64,000 nucleotides of DNA from Sinomicrobium oceani (GTDB taxonomy: Bacteria; Bacteroidota; Bacteroidia; Flavobacteriales; Flavobacteriaceae). Shown piece after piece: positions 1 through 9,217 of this stretch (position 1 is its first letter; every line of letters begins with the position of its first letter). The notes beneath the pieces are model-generated. The model was not told the DNA's origin. It made no database searches and saw nothing but the letters and a program-made list of their open reading frames with translations. A program made the position numbers and the translations under genes. The stretch covers positions 1 to 64,000 of the forward strand of contig NZ_FPJE01000009.1 of NCBI RefSeq assembly GCF_900119185.1, given 5' to 3'.

Positions 1-1155
1 GGCGGCTTACTCGCTGTGGACGACAGCGCTTCCACACCTATGGAAATGCCTGTAGCTATCGATGTCCTGGCTAATGATGAAGCCGGAAACTCACCTATCG
101 ATCTTACTTCGGTGACGATCGTAACGATGCCCGGCGAGGGGACGGTAACTGTCGATGCTGCTACAGGAGTTGTTACGTACACTTCTTCGGGAGACTTCGA
201 AGGCGATGATACGTTTACTTATACGATGAAAGACGAGGCTGGTTATACCAGCAACGAAGCCACGGTTACGGTAAGTGTCGGTGGTAATAACGGTGGGCTG
301 ATGGCTGTGGATGACAATGCCTCCACACCTGTAGATGTCGCTGTAGCTATAGATGTATTGGCCAATGATGTGGCCGGAAACGCCATTATAGATGCTGGTT
401 CCGTAGCAATCCTTACCATGCCTTCTTCCGGAGGAGTAGAAGTAAATGCTTCGACAGGAGTAGTTACCTATACACCGGATAATGGTTTCGAAGGAACAGA
501 CACTTTCACCTACACGATGAAGGATGTAGACGGTTACACGAGTAATGAAGCTACGGTTACCGTTAATGTGGGTGGAAATAATGGTGGCCTGATGGCAGCA
601 GATGACAGTGCGGGTACTATTGTAGATACCCCTGTAACTGTAGATATCCTGGCTAATGACACAGGTGGTAATGCACCTCTGGATCCGGCTTCGGTAGCCA
701 TTGCAACCATGCCGTCCGATGGTAATGTGGAAATATTAGTGTCAAACGGAGCTGTAACCTATACTCCGGATGCCGGATTCATAGGAACGGATACCTTTAC
801 GTATACCGTAAATGATACGGACGGATACACTTCTAATGTGGCTACGGTGACCATTACCGTCGATCCGGCACCGACAGGACCTATAGCTAATGACGATGCG
901 GTTCAGGTAAATCCGAACAGTTTTGTCAGTATAGCCATTCTCGATAACGATGCAGAAGGAAGTGCACCTATCGATCCTGCTTCGGTAAGTATCGTTACCG
1001 AACCTGCTCACGGTGATTACAGTGTTACTGCCGATGGAGTAGTAGACTATATTCCGGAAGCCGGGTTCGTAGGGCAGGATAGTTTTGAATATACTGTAGA
1101 GGATATCGACGGAAGAGTTTCTAATGTAGCTGTTGTTTCCATAGATGTGACCTCA
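1..1155 (+). repeat. Coding tandem repeat, 291-bp unit, four copies visible
   Basis: The segments beginning GGL-x-A-x-DD at bases 1, 292 and 583 are exactly 291 bp apart. A more diverged fourth unit starts near 874. Units 1-3 are close at protein level but differ at many bases, so they are not recent perfect duplications. Because the array is open at the left edge, the total copy number is unknown. Confidence 0.9.
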
Positions 1156-1803
1156 GATTCTGATCTCGCCATTACGATAACCGTAGACGAAGTAACACCG
1201 TCGATAGATAGCAATGTGGAATTCACTATAACCATAACCAATGACGGGGACCAGGTATTCTCCAATATTGTGGTGGATGAATCTTTACCATCGGGTTATG
1301 AATTTGTAGGGTCACAATCTGCAGAAGGAGATTATAATAATATAACTGCAAAGTGGACGATAAGTCATATCGGTGCCCAGGGGACCGCAATGCTAAAACT
1401 AACCGCGAAAGTTGTGGCAGTAGCCGGAGCAGATTATCTGAATGTGGTTACCATTGAAGAATCTTCCCCGGTGGATTCCAATCTGGAAAACAATACCGCT
1501 CAGGTAGCTGTAGAGCCACTGTTGCTGGTGGTGTATAACGAGTTCTCGCCGAACGGGGATGGGTTTAATGACACCTTTGTGATAGACGGAATTCAACTTT
1601 ATCCCAACAATGTACTGAAAGTGTACAACAGGTATGGAAGCCTGGTGTTCCAGACTTCCAATTACAATAACGACTGGGATGGAGTAGCCAATAAGAGCGG
1701 AGCAATTATGAGCAAAGACAGGTTACCGGTGGGTACGTACTTCTACGTGCTGGATACCGGAACCGGAATCAAAAAAAGCGGATGGCTCTATATCGCAAGA
1801 TAA
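1..1803 (+). CDS. T9SS type B sorted adhesin with tandem Ig/cadherin-like repeats, 3' part only
   Basis: This is the C-terminal part of a large surface protein. The frame is open to base 1, so the start lies outside the window. Four tandem modules of about 97 residues (starting near bases 1, 292, 583 and 874) carry the recurring pattern A-x-D-D-x-A...DVLAND...DTFTYT...TSN-x-ATV, typical of bacterial Ig/cadherin-like repeats. A DUF11-type domain follows (about residues 380-500 of the visible part). The end is a gliding-motility-associated C-terminal domain (CHU_C/TIGR04131): FSPNGDGFND, then VYNRYG, DWDG, and PVGTYFYVLD. That domain marks secretion through the type IX system and surface attachment. 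The PorP/SprF-like gene just downstream is the expected partner. A hairpin terminator follows the stop. Adhesion or gliding is inferred; the ligand is unknown. Confidence 0.93.
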   Translation, partial: GGLLAVDDSASTPMEMPVAIDVLANDEAGNSPIDLTSVTIVTMPGEGTVTVDAATGVVTYTSSGDFEGDDTFTYTMKDEAGYTSNEATVTVSVGGNNGGLMAVDDNASTPVDVAVAIDVLANDVAGNAIIDAGSVAILTMPSSGGVEVNASTGVVTYTPDNGFEGTDTFTYTMKDVDGYTSNEATVTVNVGGNNGGLMAADDSAGTIVDTPVTVDILANDTGGNAPLDPASVAIATMPSDGNVEILVSNGAVTYTPDAGFIGTDTFTYTVNDTDGYTSNVATVTITVDPAPTGPIANDDAVQVNPNSFVSIAILDNDAEGSAPIDPASVSIVTEPAHGDYSVTADGVVDYIPEAGFVGQDSFEYTVEDIDGRVSNVAVVSIDVTSDSDLAITITVDEVTPSIDSNVEFTITITNDGDQVFSNIVVDESLPSGYEFVGSQSAEGDYNNITAKWTISHIGAQGTAMLKLTAKVVAVAGADYLNVVTIEESSPVDSNLENNTAQVAVEPLLLVVYNEFSPNGDGFNDTFVIDGIQLYPNNVLKVYNRYGSLVFQTSNYNNDWDGVANKSGAIMSKDRLPVGTYFYVLDTGTGIKKSGWLYIAR

Positions 1804-1812
1804 ATAACACAT

Positions 1813-1841
1813 AAAGAGGGATACCCCAATCCCTCTTTATT
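1813..1841 (+). terminator. Rho-independent terminator after the adhesin gene
   Basis: A 10-bp perfect stem (AAAGAGGGAT / ATCCCTCTTT) with a 6-base loop lies 10 bases after the stop codon and runs into a T-containing tail. It separates the adhesin from the porP-like gene, which therefore may have its own promoter or rely on read-through. Confidence 0.75.
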
Positions 1842-1878
1842 GTATTAAACCCTTATAAAACAGATAAAATATAGACAG

Positions 1879-2811
1879 ATGAAAGTTATAAGAATCAAAA
1901 AGCGCAATTACATTTTGTTTATATGTATGCTTGCTATAATCACCGTAAGAGCGCAGCAGGATCCTCAGTATACACAATATATGTATAATATGATGAGTTT
2001 CAACCCTGCCTATGCCGGTTCTGTCGGAACCCTCGAAGCAAACCTGTTGCACCGGTCGCAATGGACAGGTATAGACGGGGCGCCACAAACACAATCCCTG
2101 AGTGTGCACTCTCCCCTGACCAATGATCAGGTAGGGCTCGGCTTTAACGCAGCACATGATAAGTTAGGTCCGTCCAGGGAGGTATTTCTCGATGGGAACT
2201 TTTCCTATACCATACAAACCGGTTATTTTTCTAAACTCGCTTTCGGGGTTAAAGCCGGGGTCAGTATCCTTGATATTGACTGGAGTAAGGGAGATTTCAG
2301 GGATCCGAACGACCCTGTATTTGCACAGAACGTGAATAAAACGCACTTCCTGGCAGGAGCAGGAGCATTTTACTATACGGACAAGTGGTACGTGGGATTC
2401 TCTGTGCCGAGCTTTATACGGTACGATTACTATGACGACAGGGAACAGGGGGCAGTATTGTCTGACAGGCTGCATTACTTTATTACCGGTGGATATGTAT
2501 TTGAATTATCTCCCACTGTGCTGTTCAAACCTGCCACCATGGTAAAGATTGTTCGGGGCGCGCCGGTTGCTGTGGACCTTTCGGCCAATTTTATGCTCCA
2601 CGAGAAATTTACGCTGGGAGCTTCGTATCGATGGGATGATTCTGTAAGTGCCCTGGCCGGTTTTCAGATATCACCAAGTTTATTTATCGGGTATGCTTAC
2701 GATTATACAACGACCAGTTTTAACAGGTATAACGACGGAACACATGAAATCATCCTGAGGTACCAGGTGCCCTTCAGGTCGAGCCGTATAAAATCCCCGA
2801 GATTTTTCTAA
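1879..2811 (+). CDS. PorP/SprF family type IX secretion system outer-membrane protein
   Basis: The 310-residue protein has an N-terminal signal peptide ending near VRAQQ. The family opening follows: QQDPQYTQYMYNMMSFNPAYAGS, then LHRSQWTGIDGAPQT and a run of amphipathic beta strands ending in aromatic residues. PorP/SprF-like proteins bind PorK/PorN-type machinery. In Bacteroidota they are usually encoded beside type B T9SS substrates, whose export or surface display they support. That is the arrangement here, with a CHU_C-domain gene directly upstream and an OmpA-domain gene 5 bp downstream. Length is normal for the family. The role with this particular substrate is inferred from position. 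Confidence 0.93.
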   Translation: MKVIRIKKRNYILFICMLAIITVRAQQDPQYTQYMYNMMSFNPAYAGSVGTLEANLLHRSQWTGIDGAPQTQSLSVHSPLTNDQVGLGFNAAHDKLGPSREVFLDGNFSYTIQTGYFSKLAFGVKAGVSILDIDWSKGDFRDPNDPVFAQNVNKTHFLAGAGAFYYTDKWYVGFSVPSFIRYDYYDDREQGAVLSDRLHYFITGGYVFELSPTVLFKPATMVKIVRGAPVAVDLSANFMLHEKFTLGASYRWDDSVSALAGFQISPSLFIGYAYDYTTTSFNRYNDGTHEIILRYQVPFRSSRIKSPRFF

Positions 2812-2816
2812 ACAGA

Positions 2817-4763
2817 ATGATTATGATAAGAAATATATTTTTAGCCCTTGGTTTTTTGTGCTGCTTTGTATCAGCTTTCGGGCAGCAGTTAAAAAAAGCA
2901 GATCGTCTTTTCAAAGAGCTGGCTTATGTAGAAGCATCCGAGGCATATGAAGCGTATTTGAAAGGAAACAAGACTCCTTCGCCGGAGGTATTGGAGAATA
3001 TAGCGGACTCCTATTATTTTATCAGCAAAGACAGTAGCGCGGTAAAGTATTATAAAAAACTTTACGAATTACAGAAAACAGGAATGTCCGGAGCACATTT
3101 CAACCGTTATGTTCATGCTTTAAAGGGCGTAGAAGAATATGACGAAGCCGCAGCTTTAATGAAAGAGTACCTGCGGGTGAAGGGAAATGAAAAAGAAATT
3201 ACGAGGTACGCAAAAGAGAAAGCATATCTTGACAGTCTTGGTCAGGCTACCTCATTATTTACGATTCGTAATCTGGAGAGCAATACGAACAGATCGGAAT
3301 TCGGAACGGCCTTTTACGGAGATAAAATAGTATTCTCTTCGACCAGAAAACCGAGTTATACGCTGTATGTATGGAATCAGCAGCCCTTTCTCGACCTTTA
3401 TATCGGGGACCGGAATGCTACCGACGGCGAACTCTTTAACGTTGAGCTTTTCCTTTCCGGATTAGAATCGAAGTATCATGATGCCACGATTACTTTTTCT
3501 CCCGACCGTTCTTATGTGTACTATACGACTAATATTCTTAAAAACAAGAATAAGCTCGTCAAGGATAATTCCGGAACGAACAATTTTCATATCATGAAGG
3601 GGACAATTGAGGACGGAAAAGTGACGAAAACGGAAAGTCTGCCATTTAACAGTATCGATTATTCCGTAGGACATCCTTCTATGAGCCCCGATGGCAAGTG
3701 GATGTTCTTTGTGTCGGATATGCCCGGCGGATTCGGTAACACGGATATTTACGTGGTACAAATGGATGAAAACGGAAATGTAGCTTCCGAACCTCAGAAC
3801 CTGGGACCGGTGATCAATACCCAGGAGCAGGAAATGTTCCCTTATTTCCGTGAAGGCAAATTGTATTTTTCTTCCGATGGACATTATGGCCTGGGAAGGC
3901 TCGATGTATTTTCAAGTGAACAGAAAGAAGGAAAAATGGAATTTAAGGCGCCGAAAAATCTCGGTGCACCGGTAAACAGTAATAAAGACGATTTTTCATT
4001 CATTATCGATTCTACAGCCTCATTCGGTTATTTTTCCTCTAACAGGCTTGAGGGGAAGGGCGATGATGACATCTATTATTACACCAAAGAAAAAGAACCG
4101 TGCGATCAGTTGGTTTCCGGTAAGGTGACCAATAAAAATACGCAACTGGCCCTTGAAGGAGCTTCCGTAAAAGTTTACGATGAATTCGGCGATCTCGTAA
4201 CGGAAGCGGCTACAGGAGATAATGGGATGTACGAGGTAGAAATTCCCTGTGAATCCACATATAAATTCGTAGCCACAAAACCCAATTATACTACCGAGGA
4301 AAAGGAAGTAAAAACCACGAAGAAAGACGGAGATAAAATTGAAGGTGTCGATTTTGAACTGACCAATTATGATGATCTGATCGTCAAAGAGGATGATCAG
4401 GAAAAAATAGATGTAAATCCCATATATTTTGATTTTGATAAGGCGGATATCACCCCACAGGCCGCTGAAGAACTCAATAAGGTAATCTATGTGATGAACC
4501 AGTTCCCCAAAGTGAAGATCAAGATAGAATCTCATGCAGATTGCCGGGGAAATGCGGATTACAACAGGAAACTCACCGACCTCAGAGCCAAATCCACGCA
4601 GAAATATATACTTGAAACAGGCAAAATAGACCCGTTGCGTATAGAAAGTGCTATCGGTTATGGCGAAGACCGTCCTAAAGTAGTGTGTGAGCGTTGTAAC
4701 CAATGTACGGAAGAACAACACGCTAAAAACCGAAGGTCCGACTTTATTATTATTGAAAAGTAA
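2817..4763 (+). CDS. OmpA family protein with TPR, PD40 repeats and carboxypeptidase regulatory-like domain
   Basis: The 648-residue envelope protein has a signal peptide (ALGFLCCFVSAFGQQ). An N-terminal TPR-like helical region (about 25-140) is followed by WD40-like PD40 blades (DGKWMFFVSDMPGGFGNTDIYVV; LYFSSDGHYGLGRLDVF; about 150-420). A CarboxypepD_reg-like beta domain spans about 430-520. An OmpA peptidoglycan-binding domain closes the protein (about 530-645), with the hallmark IYFDFDKADITPQAAEEL and ...SHADCRGNADYNRKLTDLRA. It starts 5 bp after the PorP/SprF-like stop, so the two are almost certainly co-transcribed. Such PorP-OmpA pairs anchor T9SS components or substrates to peptidoglycan. 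A start at 2823 (the second ATG) is equally possible. Confidence 0.93.
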   Translation: MIMIRNIFLALGFLCCFVSAFGQQLKKADRLFKELAYVEASEAYEAYLKGNKTPSPEVLENIADSYYFISKDSSAVKYYKKLYELQKTGMSGAHFNRYVHALKGVEEYDEAAALMKEYLRVKGNEKEITRYAKEKAYLDSLGQATSLFTIRNLESNTNRSEFGTAFYGDKIVFSSTRKPSYTLYVWNQQPFLDLYIGDRNATDGELFNVELFLSGLESKYHDATITFSPDRSYVYYTTNILKNKNKLVKDNSGTNNFHIMKGTIEDGKVTKTESLPFNSIDYSVGHPSMSPDGKWMFFVSDMPGGFGNTDIYVVQMDENGNVASEPQNLGPVINTQEQEMFPYFREGKLYFSSDGHYGLGRLDVFSSEQKEGKMEFKAPKNLGAPVNSNKDDFSFIIDSTASFGYFSSNRLEGKGDDDIYYYTKEKEPCDQLVSGKVTNKNTQLALEGASVKVYDEFGDLVTEAATGDNGMYEVEIPCESTYKFVATKPNYTTEEKEVKTTKKDGDKIEGVDFELTNYDDLIVKEDDQEKIDVNPIYFDFDKADITPQAAEELNKVIYVMNQFPKVKIKIESHADCRGNADYNRKLTDLRAKSTQKYILETGKIDPLRIESAIGYGEDRPKVVCERCNQCTEEQHAKNRRSDFIIIEK

Positions 4764-4863
4764 TACTATAAAGTATTTTTAGAGATTTTTTATCTGCCTT
4801 TCGCAAAAAATAATACCAAAGGTGCCACCCCTTTTACGGTTTACCTTGAATCCAAACCACCCT

Positions 4864-6216
4864 ATGCGTATCAGGTTAGAACATATAACAGTAATACTGC
4901 TGGTAGTAATACTATCCGCTTCTTTCGGTTGCCATCCTGTATGGGGACAGCAACCGAAAGAACGGGTATATGCTGCTTCACAAACCAATGGAGGGCTATT
5001 AGGTACAGTTTCTAATGCTGCTAATGTGGTGGGCAGCGGAACAAACACCTCGGCTTCGCTCAGTGTGCCTTTAGGTGCTTTAGGTGTGGCAAGTGCCTAT
5101 GTGCAGCCCCGGTTCGGGTCTACGCTGCCTGCAGGAACATCCACCCACTTAAAGATAGGTGTTAACCCCACGCTTTTGGGAGCGGGGATCACGGTAAATG
5201 TACAGGCCTATAACGGTACTACGGCAGTAGGAGCATCTGTTAATATGGGGGCATTACTGAGTCTTCTGAACGGGCAGTACACCGAAGAAATTGTATTTAC
5301 CCCTCAAACGAGTGGAGGAACTCCGGTGTCTTATAACGGAGTCAGGGTCACCTTGAACGGGGGACTTCTCAGTATCGCAGCCAATGTAGATGTTTACTAT
5401 GCCTATTACCTTCAGGATGCTTCGGCTTCCATAGCCTGTGATGCGCCTGCGGAGGTATTGTACGGGTCGACCGGCACCCTGCTTTCCGGGGTAAACCAGG
5501 TCGAAAACCCTCAGAATGCGATAGACGGAAACACCAATACGTTCACTCGCCTGAGGTCCAGTGTAGGTGTGTTGGATAAGACTTATATCCGGTCTTTATA
5601 CAATACATTGTCCAGGTCCGGCGATTCCGTACGGGTGATTTTAAGGAATCCCGGCGGTTTGTTACAGGCCTCTCTTCTGGCGACGAATCTTACCATTACC
5701 ACATATAACAATAAGACAAGTAATGGCGCCCTTGAACTGGACGAATCTATCCTTTCACTTTCGCTGTTGCCGGGGAGTACCGATGTGCAGGTATTGACCT
5801 ACCCGGTGATTCCGGAATTCAATCGTATAGAAGTTTCTATAGGGCAGGGACTGCTCAATGCTTTGGGAGACTTGTATGTTTATGAGGTATCAAGAATAGG
5901 AAAAGGACCGGAAGTCACTTCCCCGCAATTCGTAGATGATGTGGCCTATGCCTGTTACGGAAATCCGGTAACACTAAATATAGCCAGCCCGCTGGCGAAT
6001 TCGATATACAGGTGGTATACCGTTGCTGCCGGTGGAACATCCGTTTTTACCGGTACTTCTTATGCTCCGGATACTACCATTGCAGGAACGAGATTTTTTT
6101 ATGTCTCGGAGATGAGGAACGGATGTACGGATGAAACCGGGCGTACACCGGTAAAACTTGTAGTGCTCCCGGCGTATGGTAACCCGGATATAGCCATAGG
6201 GAACACAACCAACTAA
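4864..6216 (+). CDS. Secreted hypothetical protein with C-terminal Ig-like domain
   Basis: I chose the ATG at 4864 because a clear signal peptide follows it (hydrophobic ITVILLVVILSASFGC, cleavage near VWGQQ). The upstream GTG at 4822 would place a polar tail before it. The 450-residue product has an N-terminal beta-rich part starting SQTNGGLLGTVSNAANVVG, a middle domain reminiscent of F5/8 or lectin-like sandwiches, and a terminal CHU-type Ig-like domain (VAYACYGNPVTLNIAS...YRWYTVAAGG...FYVSEMRNGCTDE). It has no recognised T9SS C-terminal signal. It ends in a short tail, NPDIAIGNTTN, resembling the end of the next gene's product. Function unknown; probably a surface or matrix component. Confidence 0.8.
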   Translation: MRIRLEHITVILLVVILSASFGCHPVWGQQPKERVYAASQTNGGLLGTVSNAANVVGSGTNTSASLSVPLGALGVASAYVQPRFGSTLPAGTSTHLKIGVNPTLLGAGITVNVQAYNGTTAVGASVNMGALLSLLNGQYTEEIVFTPQTSGGTPVSYNGVRVTLNGGLLSIAANVDVYYAYYLQDASASIACDAPAEVLYGSTGTLLSGVNQVENPQNAIDGNTNTFTRLRSSVGVLDKTYIRSLYNTLSRSGDSVRVILRNPGGLLQASLLATNLTITTYNNKTSNGALELDESILSLSLLPGSTDVQVLTYPVIPEFNRIEVSIGQGLLNALGDLYVYEVSRIGKGPEVTSPQFVDDVAYACYGNPVTLNIASPLANSIYRWYTVAAGGTSVFTGTSYAPDTTIAGTRFFYVSEMRNGCTDETGRTPVKLVVLPAYGNPDIAIGNTTN

Positions 6217-6249
6217 ATTGAATAATAAACAATCCAAAAATCGCGACAC

Positions 6250-7146
6250 ATGAAATTTATTACAACAACTTTGAAACGAGGGCTTGCAGTTTTAATATTT
6301 GCTGCCGGAATGCCCGTATTTGCGCAGATCGTAGCCCCTGTACCCACCACCCCGGTAACTTCTCCGGGTGACCTCAATGTCGGAACACTGACCAATAACA
6401 CCGGGCCGGTAAGCACGGTGGAAGGGGCGGTACTTTTTTACAATCCGGCAACAAATGGTCCGGAAGTAACGTTAACAGCCAGCCTTGATGATGGTGCCGG
6501 AAATACTTTTACGGCTTATGAGTGGTACAATATCACTACGGACGGAACTACCGAAACAGCAAATGAAATCTCCGGAGAATCCGCACAAAACCTGGTACGT
6601 ACGGCATTGGCTCCCGGATATCACAAGTTCAGGGTGTACGGACTGGTTGACGATGGAAACGTAATATGTCAGTCCGATGACTACGAAGACATTATTCTTT
6701 TCGTGTTGTCACCGCTCACGGTAACCACGACCTTCAACGACAACGGAAATCCTTTGGCGTATTGTTCTACCGATGTGCCCGCAACTCCTATCGAATTGTC
6801 CGTAAGTGATATTGCAGCCGATTATACGGACAATGCCAATGGGTATTCCAACCCCGACGGCGGAGATTTTGAAGTGTCTTATCAATGGTTTGCCATTAAA
6901 GACGGTGATACGGGCAATCCTGTCGACCTCGAAACCACGACGGATAGCTATTCCGTTACCCTGACCGATACCGGTACCTATACCTTCTATGTGGAAGTCG
7001 AATATGCCACTTCCATAAAAGACAAGGGGGCAAGAGATTATGTGACGTATACCAGTACGGTACAGAATGCAGGAAGCGACCTGGAGATCGTAGTATCACC
7101 TACTCCCGGATCTCCGACCATTACTATAGGGGGCGTGACGGACTAA
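6250..7146 (+). CDS. Secreted hypothetical protein with Ig-like fold
   Basis: The 298-residue protein has an N-terminal signal peptide (RGLAVLIFAAGMPVFAQ). Two beta-sandwich regions follow: the first with TAYEWYNITTDGT, the second with SYQWFAIKDGDTG and DTGTYTFYVEVEY, as in PKD/Ig-like modules of Bacteroidota surface proteins. It ends SPTITIGGVTD, matching in pattern the tail of the preceding gene's product. It starts 33 bp after that gene, so co-transcription is likely. I recognise no specific family. The neighbours (type B T9SS substrates on both sides) suggest a cell-surface role, by inference only. Confidence 0.75.
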   Translation: MKFITTTLKRGLAVLIFAAGMPVFAQIVAPVPTTPVTSPGDLNVGTLTNNTGPVSTVEGAVLFYNPATNGPEVTLTASLDDGAGNTFTAYEWYNITTDGTTETANEISGESAQNLVRTALAPGYHKFRVYGLVDDGNVICQSDDYEDIILFVLSPLTVTTTFNDNGNPLAYCSTDVPATPIELSVSDIAADYTDNANGYSNPDGGDFEVSYQWFAIKDGDTGNPVDLETTTDSYSVTLTDTGTYTFYVEVEYATSIKDKGARDYVTYTSTVQNAGSDLEIVVSPTPGSPTITIGGVTD

Positions 7147-7165
7147 CGAACTTCCTGTGTACTAC

Positions 7166-7188
7166 AAGGTCAACAGGTCTGCTGACCT
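7166..7188. repeat. Imperfect inverted repeat in the 226-bp gap before the second type B substrate
   Basis: GGTCAACAG and CTGCTGACC form a 9-bp stem with one mismatch, located 20 bp after the preceding stop. There is no T tract, so it is a weak candidate for an mRNA processing or attenuation hairpin. The rest of 7147-7372 shows no gene I can support. Confidence 0.35.
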
Positions 7189-7372
7189 GATTGCTCAGAA
7201 CAAAAAGATGTTTTCGCCTGGTCGGATTTACAATCTGGCCGGGAAAAAACACGGAGAATAACAGCGTTATTATTCCTGTTTTACGACGGTACTCAGGAAT
7301 GATTTCTTTGCTGTTAAGACTTGTCTTTATACTATACGAGAAGCACACTTTTCTTTACCTGTTTGCTAATAT

Positions 7373-8539
7373 ATGAATGTCAGAATTCTTTTTGTTACTT
7401 TCTTTTGCTGCTGGCAATTTGTAGTGGCTCAGGATAACAGTGATTTCATTGTAGTGCCCTTCGGTAGTAAAGTGATGCTTACTGCAACTTCCGAGGGTGC
7501 TGTAAGTTATCAGTGGTATCGGAACGGAGCAGTTCTTGAAGGAGCAGTAGAAGAAGTATATAAAGCAGATACCGAAGGGGACTATAGCGTAATTTCTTTT
7601 AATAGTGACGGATGTCAATCTTTTTTTTCTCAAACCGTAACTATTCGGTTTTCCGAAAGATTATTGCCGCCTTCCGGTCAGAAAGAACAGTTTTTCTGTG
7701 CTGCAGATTCTCCTTTAATTGCCGATATAGAAGTTACCGGAAATAATATCGTATGGTATGACTCTCCTGACGAAGGACAAAAATTATCTGCTGATACTCT
7801 TCTGGAAGACGGAGTTACCTACTATGCCGCACAAACCTCCGGAGAAGAAGTAGAAAGTGAGGAGCGGCTCGGGGTTACTGTGCGTCTCGATTATTGTCCG
7901 GATTTAGGAGTGAACAAGAGTGTAGATGAGATGAATCCTCGGATAGGTCAGGAAGTAATATTTACCCTGGCGGTAGAAAACACACATTGGGCACCACTTC
8001 AGAATGTGGTTATCAGTGATAAATTGCCTTCCGGATTTGATTATCGCTGGCACCAGGCTGATAAAGGAAGTTATGATATATCGTCGGGATATTGGCAAAT
8101 TCCCCATCTGGATAGTTGGGAGACCGCCGAATTGAATATTAGAGCAGAAGTACTGCCGCAGGGAGAATATAGGTACGCTGCGTGGCTTGAAACCTCGGAG
8201 CCTGAAGATACTGCCGAATGGAATAATTTATCCACTGTAGAGATTGAACCTTCCTGCCTTAAAATATATAACCTCTTTTCTCCCAACGGAGATGGGATCA
8301 ACGATGTTTTCCGGATAGATTGTATCGAAAAATATCCTGATAATACCCTCGAAGTATTCAACAGGTACGGCAATACCGTATTCCGGCAAAAGGGGTACGA
8401 TAATACCTGGCAAGGTGAGTCGAATGTGAAAAATACGATAAGCCGTAATGGACAGCTCCCCGCCGGGACTTACTACTATGTACTGAGCCTGGGTAACGGT
8501 ACAAGGTCGGTAACCGGATGGCTTTTTATCATGCGATAA
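7373..8539 (+). CDS. T9SS type B sorted surface protein (Ig-like, DUF11, CHU_C domains)
   Basis: The 388-residue protein begins with a signal peptide (LFVTFFCCWQFVVAQ). Domains in order are an Ig-like module (about 25-100, SYQWYRNGA), a second CHU-associated Ig-like module (about 105-175, NNIVWYDSPDEGQ...TYYAAQ), a DUF11 module (about 180-295, IGQEVIFTLAVEN...VISDKLPSGF) and a C-terminal gliding-motility-associated domain (about 297-388; LFSPNGDGINDVF, VFNRYGNTVF, LPAGTYYYVL). The DUF11-CHU_C end repeats the architecture of the adhesin at the left edge. It is expected to be exported by the type IX system. Its specific ligand cannot be read from the sequence. Confidence 0.9.
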   Translation: MNVRILFVTFFCCWQFVVAQDNSDFIVVPFGSKVMLTATSEGAVSYQWYRNGAVLEGAVEEVYKADTEGDYSVISFNSDGCQSFFSQTVTIRFSERLLPPSGQKEQFFCAADSPLIADIEVTGNNIVWYDSPDEGQKLSADTLLEDGVTYYAAQTSGEEVESEERLGVTVRLDYCPDLGVNKSVDEMNPRIGQEVIFTLAVENTHWAPLQNVVISDKLPSGFDYRWHQADKGSYDISSGYWQIPHLDSWETAELNIRAEVLPQGEYRYAAWLETSEPEDTAEWNNLSTVEIEPSCLKIYNLFSPNGDGINDVFRIDCIEKYPDNTLEVFNRYGNTVFRQKGYDNTWQGESNVKNTISRNGQLPAGTYYYVLSLGNGTRSVTGWLFIMR

Positions 8540-8650
8540 ACAAGATGTTTACACACCGGGTCAGATTTGAAATGCCCCGGCGCCTCGCTTATCTTCAGAA
8601 ACCCGGGGGGACGTGATACGCATATTTCTTTCTGTTTTAACGCCCGGAAA

Positions 8651-9217
8651 AGGGCTATTAAAGCAATCTCTTAGACGCCGGAAGTAGCCTGGTTAGCAGC
8701 TAAAGGGCTTCTGTTGACCGCTCAGGTACATGGTTTGACCGCTCAGGTACATGGTTTGACCGCTAAAGGGATTCGGTGGACTGCTCAAGTACATGGTTTA
8801 GCGGTAAAAGAAATTCTGTTGACCGTTCAAGTATATGGTTTAGCGGCAAAAGAGATTCGGTGGACCGCTCAAGTATATGGTTTAGCGGCAAAGGGGATTC
8901 TGTTGACCGCTCCGGTACATAGTTTGACGGTTAAAGGGATTCGGTGGACTGCTCAAGTACATAGTTTAGCGACAAAAGGGCTTCTGTTGACCGCTCAAGT
9001 ACATGGTTTAGCGGCAAAGGGGATTTGGTGGACTGCTCAAGTACATGGTTTGACGGCTAAAGAGATTCGGTGGACCGCTCAAGTATATGGTTTGACGGCT
9101 AAAGAGATTCGGTGGACTGCTCAAGTACATGGTTTAGCGGTAAAAGGGATTCTGTTGACCGCTAAAGGAAAGGGTTTAACGGCTAACTCAAACCGGTTCG
9201 GTGTAAACGTAATCTCT
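8651..9217. repeat. Array of 27 tandem 21-bp units forming 42-bp supra-repeats, decayed at both ends
   Basis: From 8693 to 9196 the DNA is 24 consecutive 21-bp units without a single indel. Two unit types largely alternate: A, like ttgaccgctcaagtacatgg, and B, like ttagcggcaaaagggattct, so the true period is 42 bp. Degenerate units continue in register: 8672-8692 (A-like, with TAG where other copies have TTG), 8651-8671 (B-like) and 9197-9217 (B-like). AATCTCTTA occurs at both edges (8665-8673 and 9211-9219), exactly 26 units apart. Read in the one open frame the array gives heptads (LTAQVHG / LAAKGIR / WTAQVHG). That frame has no ATG and no visible ribosome-binding site. There are no spacers, so it is not CRISPR. 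Confidence 0.92.

Noticed and set aside
8651-9217. CRISPR array
   Set aside because: The 21/42-bp units are contiguous without unique spacers, and no cas gene is nearby.
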